DNA from: CBDCGJ01 sp965238305
Lineage (GTDB): Bacteria; Pseudomonadota; Alphaproteobacteria; GCA-2731375
Reading direction: 5' to 3'
NCBI GenBank assembly: GCA_965238305.1
Contig: CBDEHK010000001.1
Span: 2,666,001 to 2,730,000, forward strand
DNA length: 64,000 bases
Below the pieces are notes generated by a model, which saw only the letters and a list, made by a program, of their open reading frames with translations, was not told the DNA's origin and searched no databases. Positions 26,149 to 36,345 of this stretch are shown here, in pieces. The position numbers and the translations under genes are program-made. Within the stretch, counting starts at the first letter, position 1; the number at the start of each line of letters is the position of its first letter.

Positions 26149-27556
26149 CACAACGGATAATCAATTTGGTATTACAGAGGGCGGTGTTCGCCGGTTTTTC
26201 ACTAATTGCTGGGCTGGCCTAGGTTTGATGGGGCTGCAACCGGTGAAAGCAGAAGATTTTCGCTTCAGCGTTGATCAGGCGGTTCTTTTTGTTCTGCTTT
26301 CTTATCTTATTGGCACCATCACTAGAACTTGGTTTGGCCAAAGCCTGGGCGTAATTTGGACCGAAGTGGGTCGGGATGTGGCGATGGAACATTTGCTCGG
26401 TCTCGCCGGTCTTTTTCTAGTTGCGAAAATCCACCGCTCCGTAAAATTATTCCCGGCCCTCATTGTTGGTGTCGGGTTTGGACTGATCATAACAAATATC
26501 CTATTTCAGCTGGAACTGCCCCTGAAACGCAGTTTGGCAAACCCTTTTGTCGGTCGCCAGATCGCCGAGTTTGTTACGGTCTTCGCTGTTATATGGCTGA
26601 TAATTGTTGTTGTCAGGGCAATTAGAATAGTCTTCGAAACGACGATGGTTAATGCGTTTGGTTATTTCACCCTGATCGCGGCCATCTTCGGGTTTGCCAG
26701 CGTCTTATTCAATCTGGAAAGCCTAGATGCCTGGTGGCAACGCGAGATTGTGGGCACGGTCTATCAACGTGGTCCGCAATCCGCCAAGTTTCGCAAGCCG
26801 ATTAATTTTGAGCAGGTCTACTATTCACAGCGGCCGATGTTGAAACGGCAGCTGGGGTCGATTACGAGCAGCGATCCTGCGAAGTCGGAATATTATTTTG
26901 TCGGCATTGCCGGCGATGCAACACGCGATCTTTTTAGGGACGAAGTCATACAGGCACGGCAGTTGATGGATGATCGATTTGCCACCAAAGGCCGGTCGAT
27001 CACACTGATCAACAACCGCGACAGCCTAGAACAAACACCTTTGGCGAACTTTCACAATCTTAGCATTAGTTTGCGGCGCATTGCCGGTCAAATGGACCGT
27101 GATGACGATATCCTGGTGCTTTATCTTTCTTCCTTGCGTTCAACGTCCGGGCGTTTATCGGTTAAATTTCCAGGTTTTAAGTTCAACGCTATCAACGCGA
27201 TCGATATCCGCCGTTTGCTCGACAAGCTGAAAATAAAATGGCGGGTAATTGTCGTCTCGACCTGTCACGCGGGCAACATGTTCAATCCGCTTGCAAGCGA
27301 AAACACTTTGATCATTTCCGCTGCACGGCCCGGATTGACATCTTTTGGTTGCGCTGGTCCAAGCGCAAAGAATTATTTTGCCGAAGCCTTCCTATCCCAA
27401 GCCTTGCTGGAAGAACCTGATTTCGCCCGGGCCTTCAACAAAGCGAAAGCGATTGTTGGCGCGCGGGAAAAGTCGGAAGAACTGATCCTCTCAGAACCGC
27501 AAATGTCGTTTGGTGCAGCGATCAATGAAAAACTCGATCAGATGGCGAGACAATAA
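26141..27556 (+). CDS. Membrane-anchored C13 (legumain-like) peptidase relative, catalytic His missing
   Basis: A 471-residue protein. Residues about 45-205 contain some five hydrophobic segments; the cytoplasmic or periplasmic C-terminal half (about 245-450) follows the bacterial peptidase C13 pattern: EYYFVGIAGDATRDLFRDEV, MDRDDDILVLYLSS, IKWRVIVVSTCHAG, LIISAARPGLTSFGCAG and YFAEAFLSQAL. The nucleophile Cys375 is kept, but the His of the usual TSHGS motif is Leu332 (SSLRSTSG), 43 residues before the Cys, where legumains have His. It is probably inactive as a protease or works differently. Start is TTG 26141, overlapping the nitrile hydratase accessory gene by 8 nt; an internal start is possible. 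Role unknown. Confidence 0.75.
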   Translation: MADTTDNQFGITEGGVRRFFTNCWAGLGLMGLQPVKAEDFRFSVDQAVLFVLLSYLIGTITRTWFGQSLGVIWTEVGRDVAMEHLLGLAGLFLVAKIHRSVKLFPALIVGVGFGLIITNILFQLELPLKRSLANPFVGRQIAEFVTVFAVIWLIIVVVRAIRIVFETTMVNAFGYFTLIAAIFGFASVLFNLESLDAWWQREIVGTVYQRGPQSAKFRKPINFEQVYYSQRPMLKRQLGSITSSDPAKSEYYFVGIAGDATRDLFRDEVIQARQLMDDRFATKGRSITLINNRDSLEQTPLANFHNLSISLRRIAGQMDRDDDILVLYLSSLRSTSGRLSVKFPGFKFNAINAIDIRRLLDKLKIKWRVIVVSTCHAGNMFNPLASENTLIISAARPGLTSFGCAGPSAKNYFAEAFLSQALLEEPDFARAFNKAKAIVGAREKSEELILSEPQMSFGAAINEKLDQMARQ

Positions 27557-27582
27557 TAATAGAAAATGTGGGAGAGGACTTC

Positions 27583-29063
<1,481 letters not shown>

Positions 29064-29067
<4 letters not shown>

Positions 29068-29399
29068 TCTGCGACAAAATTTATGCTTTCGCCGATGACC
29101 TTATTCAGGCGTTCACGGTCGTCGATCAACGCGTCGGACAACACGACGTAACTGCGCTTCACATGGCCTTTTTCGAAATATTTTAGGGGGCTGCCGCGAC
29201 CGTCAGCGAGCATGGTTTGGCAGCGTTCTTCCGGCAGTTTGAGAGCGAGACCGAATTTACCGCAGGGCATAAAGATATTGCCATTGGCGTAAGCGGCAAC
29301 GGCGCCGAAGACGGCCTTATAGGTAATTTCGCAACCCGTTGGCACCGGCACTTGCGCCAATATTTCGTCCAATCGATTTCTGAATTCATCCTTCATCAA
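29064..29399 (-). CDS. TfoX N-terminal-domain protein
   Basis: A 111-residue single-domain protein of the TfoX/Sxy N-terminal family (PF04993): YKAVFGAVAAYANGNIFMPCGKFGLALKLPEER then KRSYVVLSDALI match the family layout of a glycine-containing beta turn, a LKLP strand and a late Lys-x-Tyr. In gammaproteobacteria full-length TfoX controls competence, but lone N-domain proteins in Alphaproteobacteria have no known role. A second, diverged copy is at 63373. It is convergent with glpK. Confidence 0.8.
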
Positions 29400-29400
29400 A

Positions 29401-30549
29401 CTAATCCCATCTCAAAACGCTGCCGGCAATGTGGCGCACGCCTTCATTGTCGCAGATATAATAAACGACCAGGATACGACCGTCCGGCAGCAGGGTCGCC
29501 CACGGGTAGCCAAGGTCTTTTGTCGGGCCGTCATCGCGAATGATGAGTTCTTCGGCCTCACCAAAGTCTGCCATGTCGGGATCAATTAGGCGGGCGCGAA
29601 TACCGGCGGGATCATGGCGGTAGCCGTAGACCAGAAAAATGCGTCCGTCCGGCAAGACCAGTGGATCGTGGGGGTGGCCAATAAGATTGTGACTGGTCAG
29701 TCCGCCCCAAGTTTCGCCGCCGTCCGCGCTTTTTAAGGTAACCAACCGATCGCCATAATTATAGGTACGATGGAAAGCCATCAACTGGCCATCGGCGGTT
29801 GCGGCAAGGGCCGGTTCGCAGAGCCCGGCATTATCGGGAAGCTCAGCAACAGTCGGGCCAATATTTTCCCAACTTTCACCACCGTCGCGGGAGCGATGGA
29901 TGGCGCTGACGGAGCGGCGGCTTTGCGGATGACCATGGTAACTGGCCAGCAGAATTGTCCCGTCCGGTAGCTCCGCAGCACGACCACGAATAGCGATGCC
30001 ATACGTTTTGCGTTGATCGGGTATCCGGTCTGGTACCCCATCCAAGGGTGGCATAAGCGTTCTAGGTGACCAGTTTTGTCCATTATCGTCACTAAAGCGA
30101 ACATAACAGCCCCAATGCAGGTATATCATCCCGGTGCTGTCGCGAGCGCCATAAAAACCGCCGCCCCAGGATTTGACGATGTCGCCATAACCAGGCGTCA
30201 GCGGATACCACATGAAGCTATATTGTAGAATGCGACCGCTGCGCAGCAGCAACAGGTTGCCGTCCTGGTCACCGGCTTCTGGATCGACAGGTAATCCAAC
30301 TGCCGGGCCGAGCGGTTCAAGGTAGCGGTTCAGGCGAATGAGAGCAATTTGAGAGCGGGGATCGACATGATCGACCCGGTTCAGGTCGGGATCAAATTCG
30401 CCGGCGGCAGATTTCAGCAACCACCGATGATCGCGCGCCCGTCGGAAGGCAATGAGTATCTCACCATTTTCGAACGTGATAACGCTGGGGAAGGCGGCGT
30501 GCAGGCGTTCGTCCCGATAGATGATAAAATCGCTATCTTTGGTCAGCAT
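29401..30549 (-). CDS. Sialidase-like BNR/Asp-box protein
   Basis: A beta-propeller protein of about 382 residues from ATG 30549. The longer frame up to 30645 would overlap the divergent amidase gene and adds an unconvincing tail. Three Asp-box turns are visible: SDDNGQNW, SRDGGESW and SADGGETW, with other blades such as AAELPDGTILLASYHGH, CEPALAATADGQLMAFHRTYN and YPWATLLPDGRILVVYY. The set resembles the exo-alpha-sialidase family, but without alignment I cannot confirm the sialidase Arg triad, Tyr and Glu. No signal peptide, so a cytoplasmic glycosidase or an unrelated carbohydrate-active role is possible. Confidence 0.75.
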   Translation of the reverse strand: MLTKDSDFIIYRDERLHAAFPSVITFENGEILIAFRRARDHRWLLKSAAGEFDPDLNRVDHVDPRSQIALIRLNRYLEPLGPAVGLPVDPEAGDQDGNLLLLRSGRILQYSFMWYPLTPGYGDIVKSWGGGFYGARDSTGMIYLHWGCYVRFSDDNGQNWSPRTLMPPLDGVPDRIPDQRKTYGIAIRGRAAELPDGTILLASYHGHPQSRRSVSAIHRSRDGGESWENIGPTVAELPDNAGLCEPALAATADGQLMAFHRTYNYGDRLVTLKSADGGETWGGLTSHNLIGHPHDPLVLPDGRIFLVYGYRHDPAGIRARLIDPDMADFGEAEELIIRDDGPTKDLGYPWATLLPDGRILVVYYICDNEGVRHIAGSVLRWD

Positions 30550-30623
30550 GCAGCTTGTGGCCTTCCTGTTCCTGTTTTTGCATGGCAAAGTTAGGATAGC
30601 TGCTGCAAAAGGGGAAGGGTGGA

Positions 30624-32039
30624 ATGACCGACGATGAACTGGCATATGTGCCGGCGCTACAATTGGCCGAACTCATTGCGCACCGCGAATTGTCGCCGGT
30701 GGAGGTGGTCGAGCGAACATTGGTACGGGCGGAAGCCGTCCAAACAACTCTCAATCCTTTCATTACGATCTGTGCGGAACAAGCAATGGACGCGGCGCGC
30801 GCGGCCGAAACCGCGATTATTGCCGGCGTCGAATTGCCGCCCTTGCACGGCGTCCCATTCACCGTGAAAGATCTACTCAACACGGCAGGCGTGCGCACGA
30901 CGTTTGGCAGTTACGCTTTTGCAGACAATGTACCGGTGAGTGATTGCACTGCTGTCGCCAGGATGAAATCAGCCGGCGCTATTCTGATCGGCAAAACAAC
31001 AACACCGGAATTTGGTCATAAGCCATTGACCGAAGCACCGTTATTTGGCCGCACGCTCAATCCCTGGGATCAGACGCGCACCAGCGGTGGTTCAAGCGGT
31101 GGGGCGGCAGTAGCGATCGCATCCGGCGTCGCACCGCTCGCGATCGGCACTGATGGCGGTGGGTCGACCCGCATTCCGGCCGCCGCTTGTGGTGTGGTGG
31201 GTTTGAAACAAACCCTAGGCGTAGTCCCGCACGACCAAACCCCAGATGTCTTCGGTCTGTTGGCCTATATCGGACCGATCACCCGTACCGTAGCGGATGC
31301 CGCCCGGATGTTGGAAATGATGAGTGGCCCGGACGACCAGGACCCGCATTCTCTGCGTCTTGATCCGTTTCAATATGACCCAAGCGATAACCTGAAAGGC
31401 AAGCGTGTTGGCTGGCGTCGCTACCTTGGCAACGATGTCATAGACACGGAAATCAGCGCTTTGTTCGATGTTTCCTTATCGGTTTTAGAGGAGTTGGGTG
31501 CGGAACTGGTCGAATTGACGGATGAGTTTCCCGACACGCTGCCGATATGGGGACCATTGACGTTTTCTATCTGGGCGTCGCGATTTTCCAACCTCGTTGA
31601 AGAATTGGGGGATCGGATGAGCGATACTTTGCGTATTTGGATGGCGGAAGGGGAAGCCGCTACGGCGATCGATATTCAACGTGCGATGGCCGTCCGTACT
31701 CAACTTTACCGCCAAGTTCAGACTTGGTTTCAGGGCCTCGATCTAGTTGTGACACCAACGTTGGCCTGCGCCGCCTTGGCCGCCAACCACGATCCCTTTG
31801 GCCCGGTTCTTATCGATAATCAGGATGCCGGTGGATTACGGGATGGCTGGTACCCCTATACCCATCCCTTCAACCTTACCGGCCATCCGGCTATAACCAT
31901 CCCCAATGGATGGACAGGCCAGGGGTTGCCGTCCGGCCTGCAAATTGTCGGGCCCTGGTATGGCGACAATGCCGTGTTGGCGGCAGCGGCGGCGATGGAA
32001 GCGGTTTGCCCTTGGGCTAACAAACATCCCACCATCTAA
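30624..32039 (+). CDS. Amidase (amidase-signature family)
   Basis: A 471-residue Ser-cisSer-Lys amidohydrolase cleaving R-CO-NH2 or related amides. The catalytic Lys is in HGVPFTVKDLLNTAGV, the cis-Ser in SGGSSGGAAVAIASG and the nucleophile Ser in GTDGGGSTRIPAAACGVVGLK. The remaining core (YIGPITRTVADAARMLEMM) is standard. The start has ggggaaggg upstream. This would be the natural next enzyme after nitrile hydratase (amide to acid), but four genes separate them, so the link is speculative; GatA-type function is unlikely because no gatB/gatC is present. Divergent from the sialidase-like gene. Confidence 0.92.
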   Translation: MTDDELAYVPALQLAELIAHRELSPVEVVERTLVRAEAVQTTLNPFITICAEQAMDAARAAETAIIAGVELPPLHGVPFTVKDLLNTAGVRTTFGSYAFADNVPVSDCTAVARMKSAGAILIGKTTTPEFGHKPLTEAPLFGRTLNPWDQTRTSGGSSGGAAVAIASGVAPLAIGTDGGGSTRIPAAACGVVGLKQTLGVVPHDQTPDVFGLLAYIGPITRTVADAARMLEMMSGPDDQDPHSLRLDPFQYDPSDNLKGKRVGWRRYLGNDVIDTEISALFDVSLSVLEELGAELVELTDEFPDTLPIWGPLTFSIWASRFSNLVEELGDRMSDTLRIWMAEGEAATAIDIQRAMAVRTQLYRQVQTWFQGLDLVVTPTLACAALAANHDPFGPVLIDNQDAGGLRDGWYPYTHPFNLTGHPAITIPNGWTGQGLPSGLQIVGPWYGDNAVLAAAAAMEAVCPWANKHPTI

Positions 32040-32055
32040 CTGCCGCCGGGATTTG

Positions 32056-32865
32056 TCAGACTTCTGAACGCTGATCAAACACCGGTTTGCGTTTTTCCAG
32101 GTGTGAAGCCAAGCCTTCTTCCACTTCCGGTCCAGCGAAGCCCATCATTTCCAGCGCCGTTGACGCATCGAACGAAGGGCCCATGGCACGATACCAATTA
32201 TTCAAAGCGTATTTTGTCCAACGGATCGCACTTGGCGCCCCTTCGGCCAAGCGGCTGGCAACTTCTATCGCTTTTGCCTGTAGTTCATCGTCGGCGACGG
32301 CCAGGGACACCAAACCGATCTCCGCCGCCTTTTCACCGTCGATCGGTTCGCATAACAATAGATAATATTTTGCCCGCGCCATGCCGACAAGCAGGGGCCA
32401 GTTAATCACCGCGACATCTCCCGCCGCGACGCCCAATCTGGTATGGCCATCGATGATTTTAGCCGACTTGCCGGCAATGGAGATGTCGGCCAGCAGTCCT
32501 GCGACCAATCCGGCGCCAACCGCCGGTCCATTAATGGCGGAGACGATAGGTTTGCCGCAATTGATGACGTTATAAACCAGATCGCGCGCTTCTTTCCAAG
32601 CCCGTGTGCGGGCGTGGAAGTCGTCGATATTATTTCGGATCATGCCGAAATCACCGCCGGAGGAAAATGCCTTGCCTTCGCCGGTTAGGATAACCGCACT
32701 GATATCAGGATCTTCGTCGATATCCCGCCAGATATTAGTGAATTGTTTGTGACCTTCCGAAGTCAGCGAATTGTAGGTATCCGGCTTGTCAAAAGTGATG
32801 CGTAGGACCCGCTCTTCGGGGTAATCGAGGCGGAATTGGTCATAGGCGGCGTAGCGGTCACTCAT
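32056..32865 (-). CDS. Enoyl-CoA hydratase/isomerase family protein
   Basis: Crotonase-fold protein of 269 residues with an aggaga ribosome site. The oxyanion-hole segments are present: GEGKAFSSGGDFGMIRN and INGPAVGAGLVAGLLADISIA. The segment that normally carries the first catalytic Glu reads KIIDGHTRLGVAAGDVAVI, with His where Glu is expected, and the second Glu position appears to be Tyr (AKYYLLLCEPI). It therefore belongs to a crotonase branch that is not a classical hydratase and could be an isomerase, hydrolase or decarboxylase. The GHTRLGVAAGD segment is one I have seen in other bacterial homologues. Convergent with the amidase. Confidence 0.88.
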   Translation of the reverse strand: MSDRYAAYDQFRLDYPEERVLRITFDKPDTYNSLTSEGHKQFTNIWRDIDEDPDISAVILTGEGKAFSSGGDFGMIRNNIDDFHARTRAWKEARDLVYNVINCGKPIVSAINGPAVGAGLVAGLLADISIAGKSAKIIDGHTRLGVAAGDVAVINWPLLVGMARAKYYLLLCEPIDGEKAAEIGLVSLAVADDELQAKAIEVASRLAEGAPSAIRWTKYALNNWYRAMGPSFDASTALEMMGFAGPEVEEGLASHLEKRKPVFDQRSEV

Positions 32866-33033
32866 AATGTTCTCCTAATTTGGTGAAAATGAAAATAGGC
32901 GGAAGATTCGAATTCATTATGACTTGGTTCAAATTGAGAGCAAGGGCACAGATCAAGACAGACTTGCATTATCGCGGTTTGGGGTAGAGATTGCGGGTAA
33001 TCATTTGACAAATTTTCAGGTCATTCCCGCTAA

Positions 33034-33933
33034 ATGAAACAAATGCAAGCCAACTTGGCGATGCTCGGCGCAATTTTCTTGTGGGGGACTTCCCCAACGG
33101 TCAGCAAACTTGTGCTTGCGGATGTCGGTAGCGTCGAAATCTACACTTTTCGGGTCGTTGGTGGCGCCATCTTACTGTGGTGCGTGAGCATTTTTGTTTA
33201 TCGGCAAATTCGCTGGAACGGAATTGCTCCGCTGATCATGGGTTTTTTCTCTCCCGGTCTCGTCACGTTGTTCATCATTTTCGGCTTGAGCCTGACCAGT
33301 GCTGTCAATGGATCGGTGGTGTGGGGCGTTATGCCAGTAGTCCAACCATTGCTGGCGCGATTTTTCTTGAAAGAACCCTTGGAGAAATCGGTTTTTGCTG
33401 GCGCCTGCTTATCGATTGTTGGTGTTGCTATCCTGTTTGTATTGAAGAATGAAGATGGCTCGGGATCACTATTAGGCGATGGATTGCTGCTTTGCGGGGT
33501 GGCATGCGCAACGGTCAGCCAGATTTTGGCCCGGCGCGTTGCCGTTCGCCAGGGTGCCGCAATTGTCACGACATCCTATCAAATGCTGGTCGCTTCGGTC
33601 CTGGGCCTCGGCATTCTGTTGATCGCCACGCCAATACAAGATGCCTATCAGACCGTGGATATCCCTATATTCCTGTTGCTGTGTTATTTGATCCTGACCT
33701 CCGCCGGTCCTTATCTATTGTCCAATTATGCTTTGCAAAATATGTCCTTAGGTCGATCAGCCCTATTTACGCCGTTGTCAGGACCAATCGGCGTGATCTT
33801 CGCCTCGATTGTCTTCCAGGAAAGCATGAGCATTTGGATATTTCTTGCGATCTTGGTTGCTTTGGCGGGTGCCTTTCTGCCAACCTGTATGTCCTACCTT
33901 GCCGTCCGGCGAAATAAACAATCAAAAATCTGA
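33034..33933 (+). CDS. EamA/DMT-family transporter
   Basis: Inner-membrane permease of 299 residues with about ten hydrophobic segments arranged as two EamA repeats (PF00892). The first repeat begins ANLAMLGAIFLWGTSPTVSKLVL and ends with the charged FLKEPLEKS turn; the second ends with the matching FQESMSIWIFLAILVALAGAFL. Members export or import amino acids, nucleosides or other small metabolites; substrate unknown. The gamma-glutamyltransferase gene follows after 11 nt, so they are likely co-transcribed. Confidence 0.88.
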   Translation: MKQMQANLAMLGAIFLWGTSPTVSKLVLADVGSVEIYTFRVVGGAILLWCVSIFVYRQIRWNGIAPLIMGFFSPGLVTLFIIFGLSLTSAVNGSVVWGVMPVVQPLLARFFLKEPLEKSVFAGACLSIVGVAILFVLKNEDGSGSLLGDGLLLCGVACATVSQILARRVAVRQGAAIVTTSYQMLVASVLGLGILLIATPIQDAYQTVDIPIFLLLCYLILTSAGPYLLSNYALQNMSLGRSALFTPLSGPIGVIFASIVFQESMSIWIFLAILVALAGAFLPTCMSYLAVRRNKQSKI

Positions 33934-33944
33934 AGGAGCCTGAA

Positions 33945-35507
33945 ATGGACCACCCCATTGGCCACGAGACCTGGGAAATACGCAAACCGGCGGTGACGTC
34001 GCGCAATGGATTGGTTGCAAGCCAGCACTATTTGGCCTCGGAAATTGGCGCCGACATTTTGGCGAAAGGCGGCAATGCGATCGATGCAGCTGTCGCTACT
34101 GGCCTGGCGATCGGTACTATCGAGCCCTGGATGAGCGGTCTGGGCGGTGGCGGTTTCATGATCATTTATCTGGCCAAGGAAAAGAAAGCCAAAGCCGTGC
34201 AGTTTGGCATGGTCGCACCGAAGGGATTGGATCCCGCCGATTATCCCCTAACCGGGCGACAGGCTGCGGAATTGTTCGGTTGGCCGGAAGTAAAAGAAAA
34301 TCGCCATATTGAAGGGCCCTATTCGATTGCGACGCCCGGCTATGTGGCTGGCGTTGCCAAAGCCTTAGAAGAATTCGGTACGCTGTCATGGGCCGACGTC
34401 ATTGAACCCGCTTGTGCGCGTGCGGAACAAGGCATGTTGGCCGATTGGTACGCCAGTTTGAAAATCACCACCGGCGCTGCGGTATTGGCAAAATATCCTG
34501 CCAGTCGAGAGATGTATCTGCCGGACGGTTTCCCACCGGCGGGGGAGTGGGGTGCAGAACCCCCGATCCTGAAGCTTGGCAATTTGGCCAAAACGCTACG
34601 TCGCTTGCAAACTGCCGGGGCCGATGATTTTTACAATGGGGAAGTGGCGCAGCAGATCGCCGCCGATGCGGAAGCCTGTGGTTCGTCTCTACGTCTGCAG
34701 GATTTGAATGATTACGAAGCGGTCGTCAGCGACGCCGGGGTCTGGAATTATCGGGACACGACAATTTTTGGCGCACCTGGACTTTCTGCCGGGCCGACCC
34801 TGCAACATGCCCAGGAACTACTGTCCAACACAAGATTATCCGATACTCCGGACGAAACCGCCTATAGCGCCTATGCGAGCGCCTTGCTGGAAGCATACGA
34901 AAATCGGTTGCGCGTGATGGGGGATGCGGATGAAACCAAAGCGTCTTCCTGCACCACCCACCTGACGGTGGTCGATAAAGAAGGCAATATTGTTGCGCTG
35001 ACGCAAACTTTGTTGTCGATCTTTGGTTCAAAAGTTGTGCTGCCGCAAACCGGCATTACCATGAATAATGGCATCATGTGGTTCGACCCTCGGCCGGATC
35101 ACCCAAATTCGATCGCACCGGGCAAAAAACCGTTATCGAATATGTGCCCAACGATTATTGAAAAAGCCGATGGCAGCCGGTTTGGTTTGGGCGCCTCCGG
35201 TGGGCGCCGGATCATGCCTGCGGTGTTCCAGCTGATTTCATTCATGACCGACTTCAATATGGATGTCGAGACCGCGTTCCATACCGCTCGGATCGACGCC
35301 AGTGGAACAGATATGGTGAGCTTGGATGTGTCATTGCCGGATGCCGTCAAGAACGCAATGGCCGAAAAGTTTACGACGCAAGTGGCGCGAAGCGCGACTT
35401 ATCCAGCGATTTATGCCTGCCCGAATAGTGTAGGTATTGCACCAGACGGTCAAATGTCGGGCGCGGCGTTTATTGCCTCACCTTGGGCCAAGGTCGTCAG
35501 TGCTTAG
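33945..35507 (+). CDS. Gamma-glutamyltransferase family protein
   Basis: Ntn-hydrolase of 520 residues that would self-cleave before Thr337 (SSCTTHLTVVD) into two subunits and transfer or hydrolyse gamma-glutamyl groups. Other family marks: GGNAIDAAVATGLAIGTIEPWMSGLGGGGFM near residue 45, ITMNNGIMWFDP, and GASGGRRIMPAVFQ. There is no signal peptide, unlike periplasmic GGT, so it acts in the cytoplasm or is a related acylase. Start has aaggag upstream. It follows the EamA gene and converges on an Asp/Glu racemase-like gene with interlocked stops (TTAG at 35504-35507), hinting at glutamyl-compound use (inference). Confidence 0.9.
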   Translation: MDHPIGHETWEIRKPAVTSRNGLVASQHYLASEIGADILAKGGNAIDAAVATGLAIGTIEPWMSGLGGGGFMIIYLAKEKKAKAVQFGMVAPKGLDPADYPLTGRQAAELFGWPEVKENRHIEGPYSIATPGYVAGVAKALEEFGTLSWADVIEPACARAEQGMLADWYASLKITTGAAVLAKYPASREMYLPDGFPPAGEWGAEPPILKLGNLAKTLRRLQTAGADDFYNGEVAQQIAADAEACGSSLRLQDLNDYEAVVSDAGVWNYRDTTIFGAPGLSAGPTLQHAQELLSNTRLSDTPDETAYSAYASALLEAYENRLRVMGDADETKASSCTTHLTVVDKEGNIVALTQTLLSIFGSKVVLPQTGITMNNGIMWFDPRPDHPNSIAPGKKPLSNMCPTIIEKADGSRFGLGASGGRRIMPAVFQLISFMTDFNMDVETAFHTARIDASGTDMVSLDVSLPDAVKNAMAEKFTTQVARSATYPAIYACPNSVGIAPDGQMSGAAFIASPWAKVVSA

Positions 35508-36220
35508 GTAAACCGACGCGGTGCCAAACCGGCATGAAACCAGGTTATAAAACTATAAAAATCATAGACCGGTAAGCCGGTGGCGGTCGCCAGATCGGCG
35601 GCATAGGGCGGCATATTTGTGCATTCGAGGACAAATGCGCCAAGATCCGGATGACTTTGTTGCATCTGAAGACCGGCAGTGATGACATCGTGGCGTGATA
35701 GTTCGACATCGAGTTCAAGTTCGTTGTCCAGGATCGCCCGGCTAAATTCCTCGCCTTCATCAGTGCCGCCGATCGGCGTGTCCAAGGGCACACCGGCTGC
35801 CGCGAGATGTTCTTCGCTTAGGGTTGGGCCTGAGATGGTCAGGATACCGGTTCGTTTACCCGCCGGCAGCAAACTGTTCACCAGAGGTACCTGCATCAAC
35901 GAAGATGCAGCGACAGGCACAGCGCAAGCGGCCGCCAATTCCTCTTGAAAGAGGGAGAGAAAGCCACAATTCGTGGTGATGCCATCGGCACCTTCGGCGA
36001 CCAATTCTTTTGCCGCGTCGATAAACGCGTTTTTCAGACCAGCCGCTTTCTGACGGACAACAATATCAGGGGTGGCGTTGCGAACGACCTTAAACAATAC
36101 CGGAAAATCCCACGTCGTTGCGTTCCCGGCGTCGCCCGGAATTCGCGGAAACCTGGTTTCCAGCATCAGGATTCCAACATTGGCACCGTAGATTGATTTC
36201 CCGCCAGCGACTTTTGACAT
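35504..36220 (-). CDS. Aspartate/glutamate racemase family protein
   Basis: A 238-residue protein from ATG 36220, chosen for its gagagg site. The family uses two Cys as acid and base; candidates are the Cys in GITTNCGFLSLFQEE (about residue 88) and in FVLECTNMPPYA (about residue 204). The N-terminal YGANVGILMLETRFPRIPGDAGN is typical of the branch annotated as Asp/Glu/hydantoin racemase, distinct from MurI. The substrate could be an amino acid, a hydantoin or maleate-like acid. It is divergent from the TRAP transporter operon, whose solute may be its substrate (inference). Confidence 0.85.
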   Translation of the reverse strand: MSKVAGGKSIYGANVGILMLETRFPRIPGDAGNATTWDFPVLFKVVRNATPDIVVRQKAAGLKNAFIDAAKELVAEGADGITTNCGFLSLFQEELAAACAVPVAASSLMQVPLVNSLLPAGKRTGILTISGPTLSEEHLAAAGVPLDTPIGGTDEGEEFSRAILDNELELDVELSRHDVITAGLQMQQSHPDLGAFVLECTNMPPYAADLATATGLPVYDFYSFITWFHAGLAPRRFT

Positions 36221-36255
36221 CTGTTTCCTCTCCACGTGATGCCTTTTTTATAGAC

Positions 36256-36283
36256 AGTCGACGATAGCCATGATGAAGTCGAC
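36256..36283. promoter_or_regulatory. Tandem AGTCGAC boxes before dctP
   Basis: AGTCGAC occurs at 36256-36262 and again at 36277-36283, each followed by a base and AT. The 21-bp period is two helical turns, so both boxes face the same side of the DNA. Possible binding site of a regulator acting on dctP and/or the racemase gene. Inference. Confidence 0.35.
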
Positions 36284-36345
36284 CATCAATTTCAGATTAT
36301 GTACGTTGAGTAAATCAAAAAAACCTAACAATGGGAGATACGATT

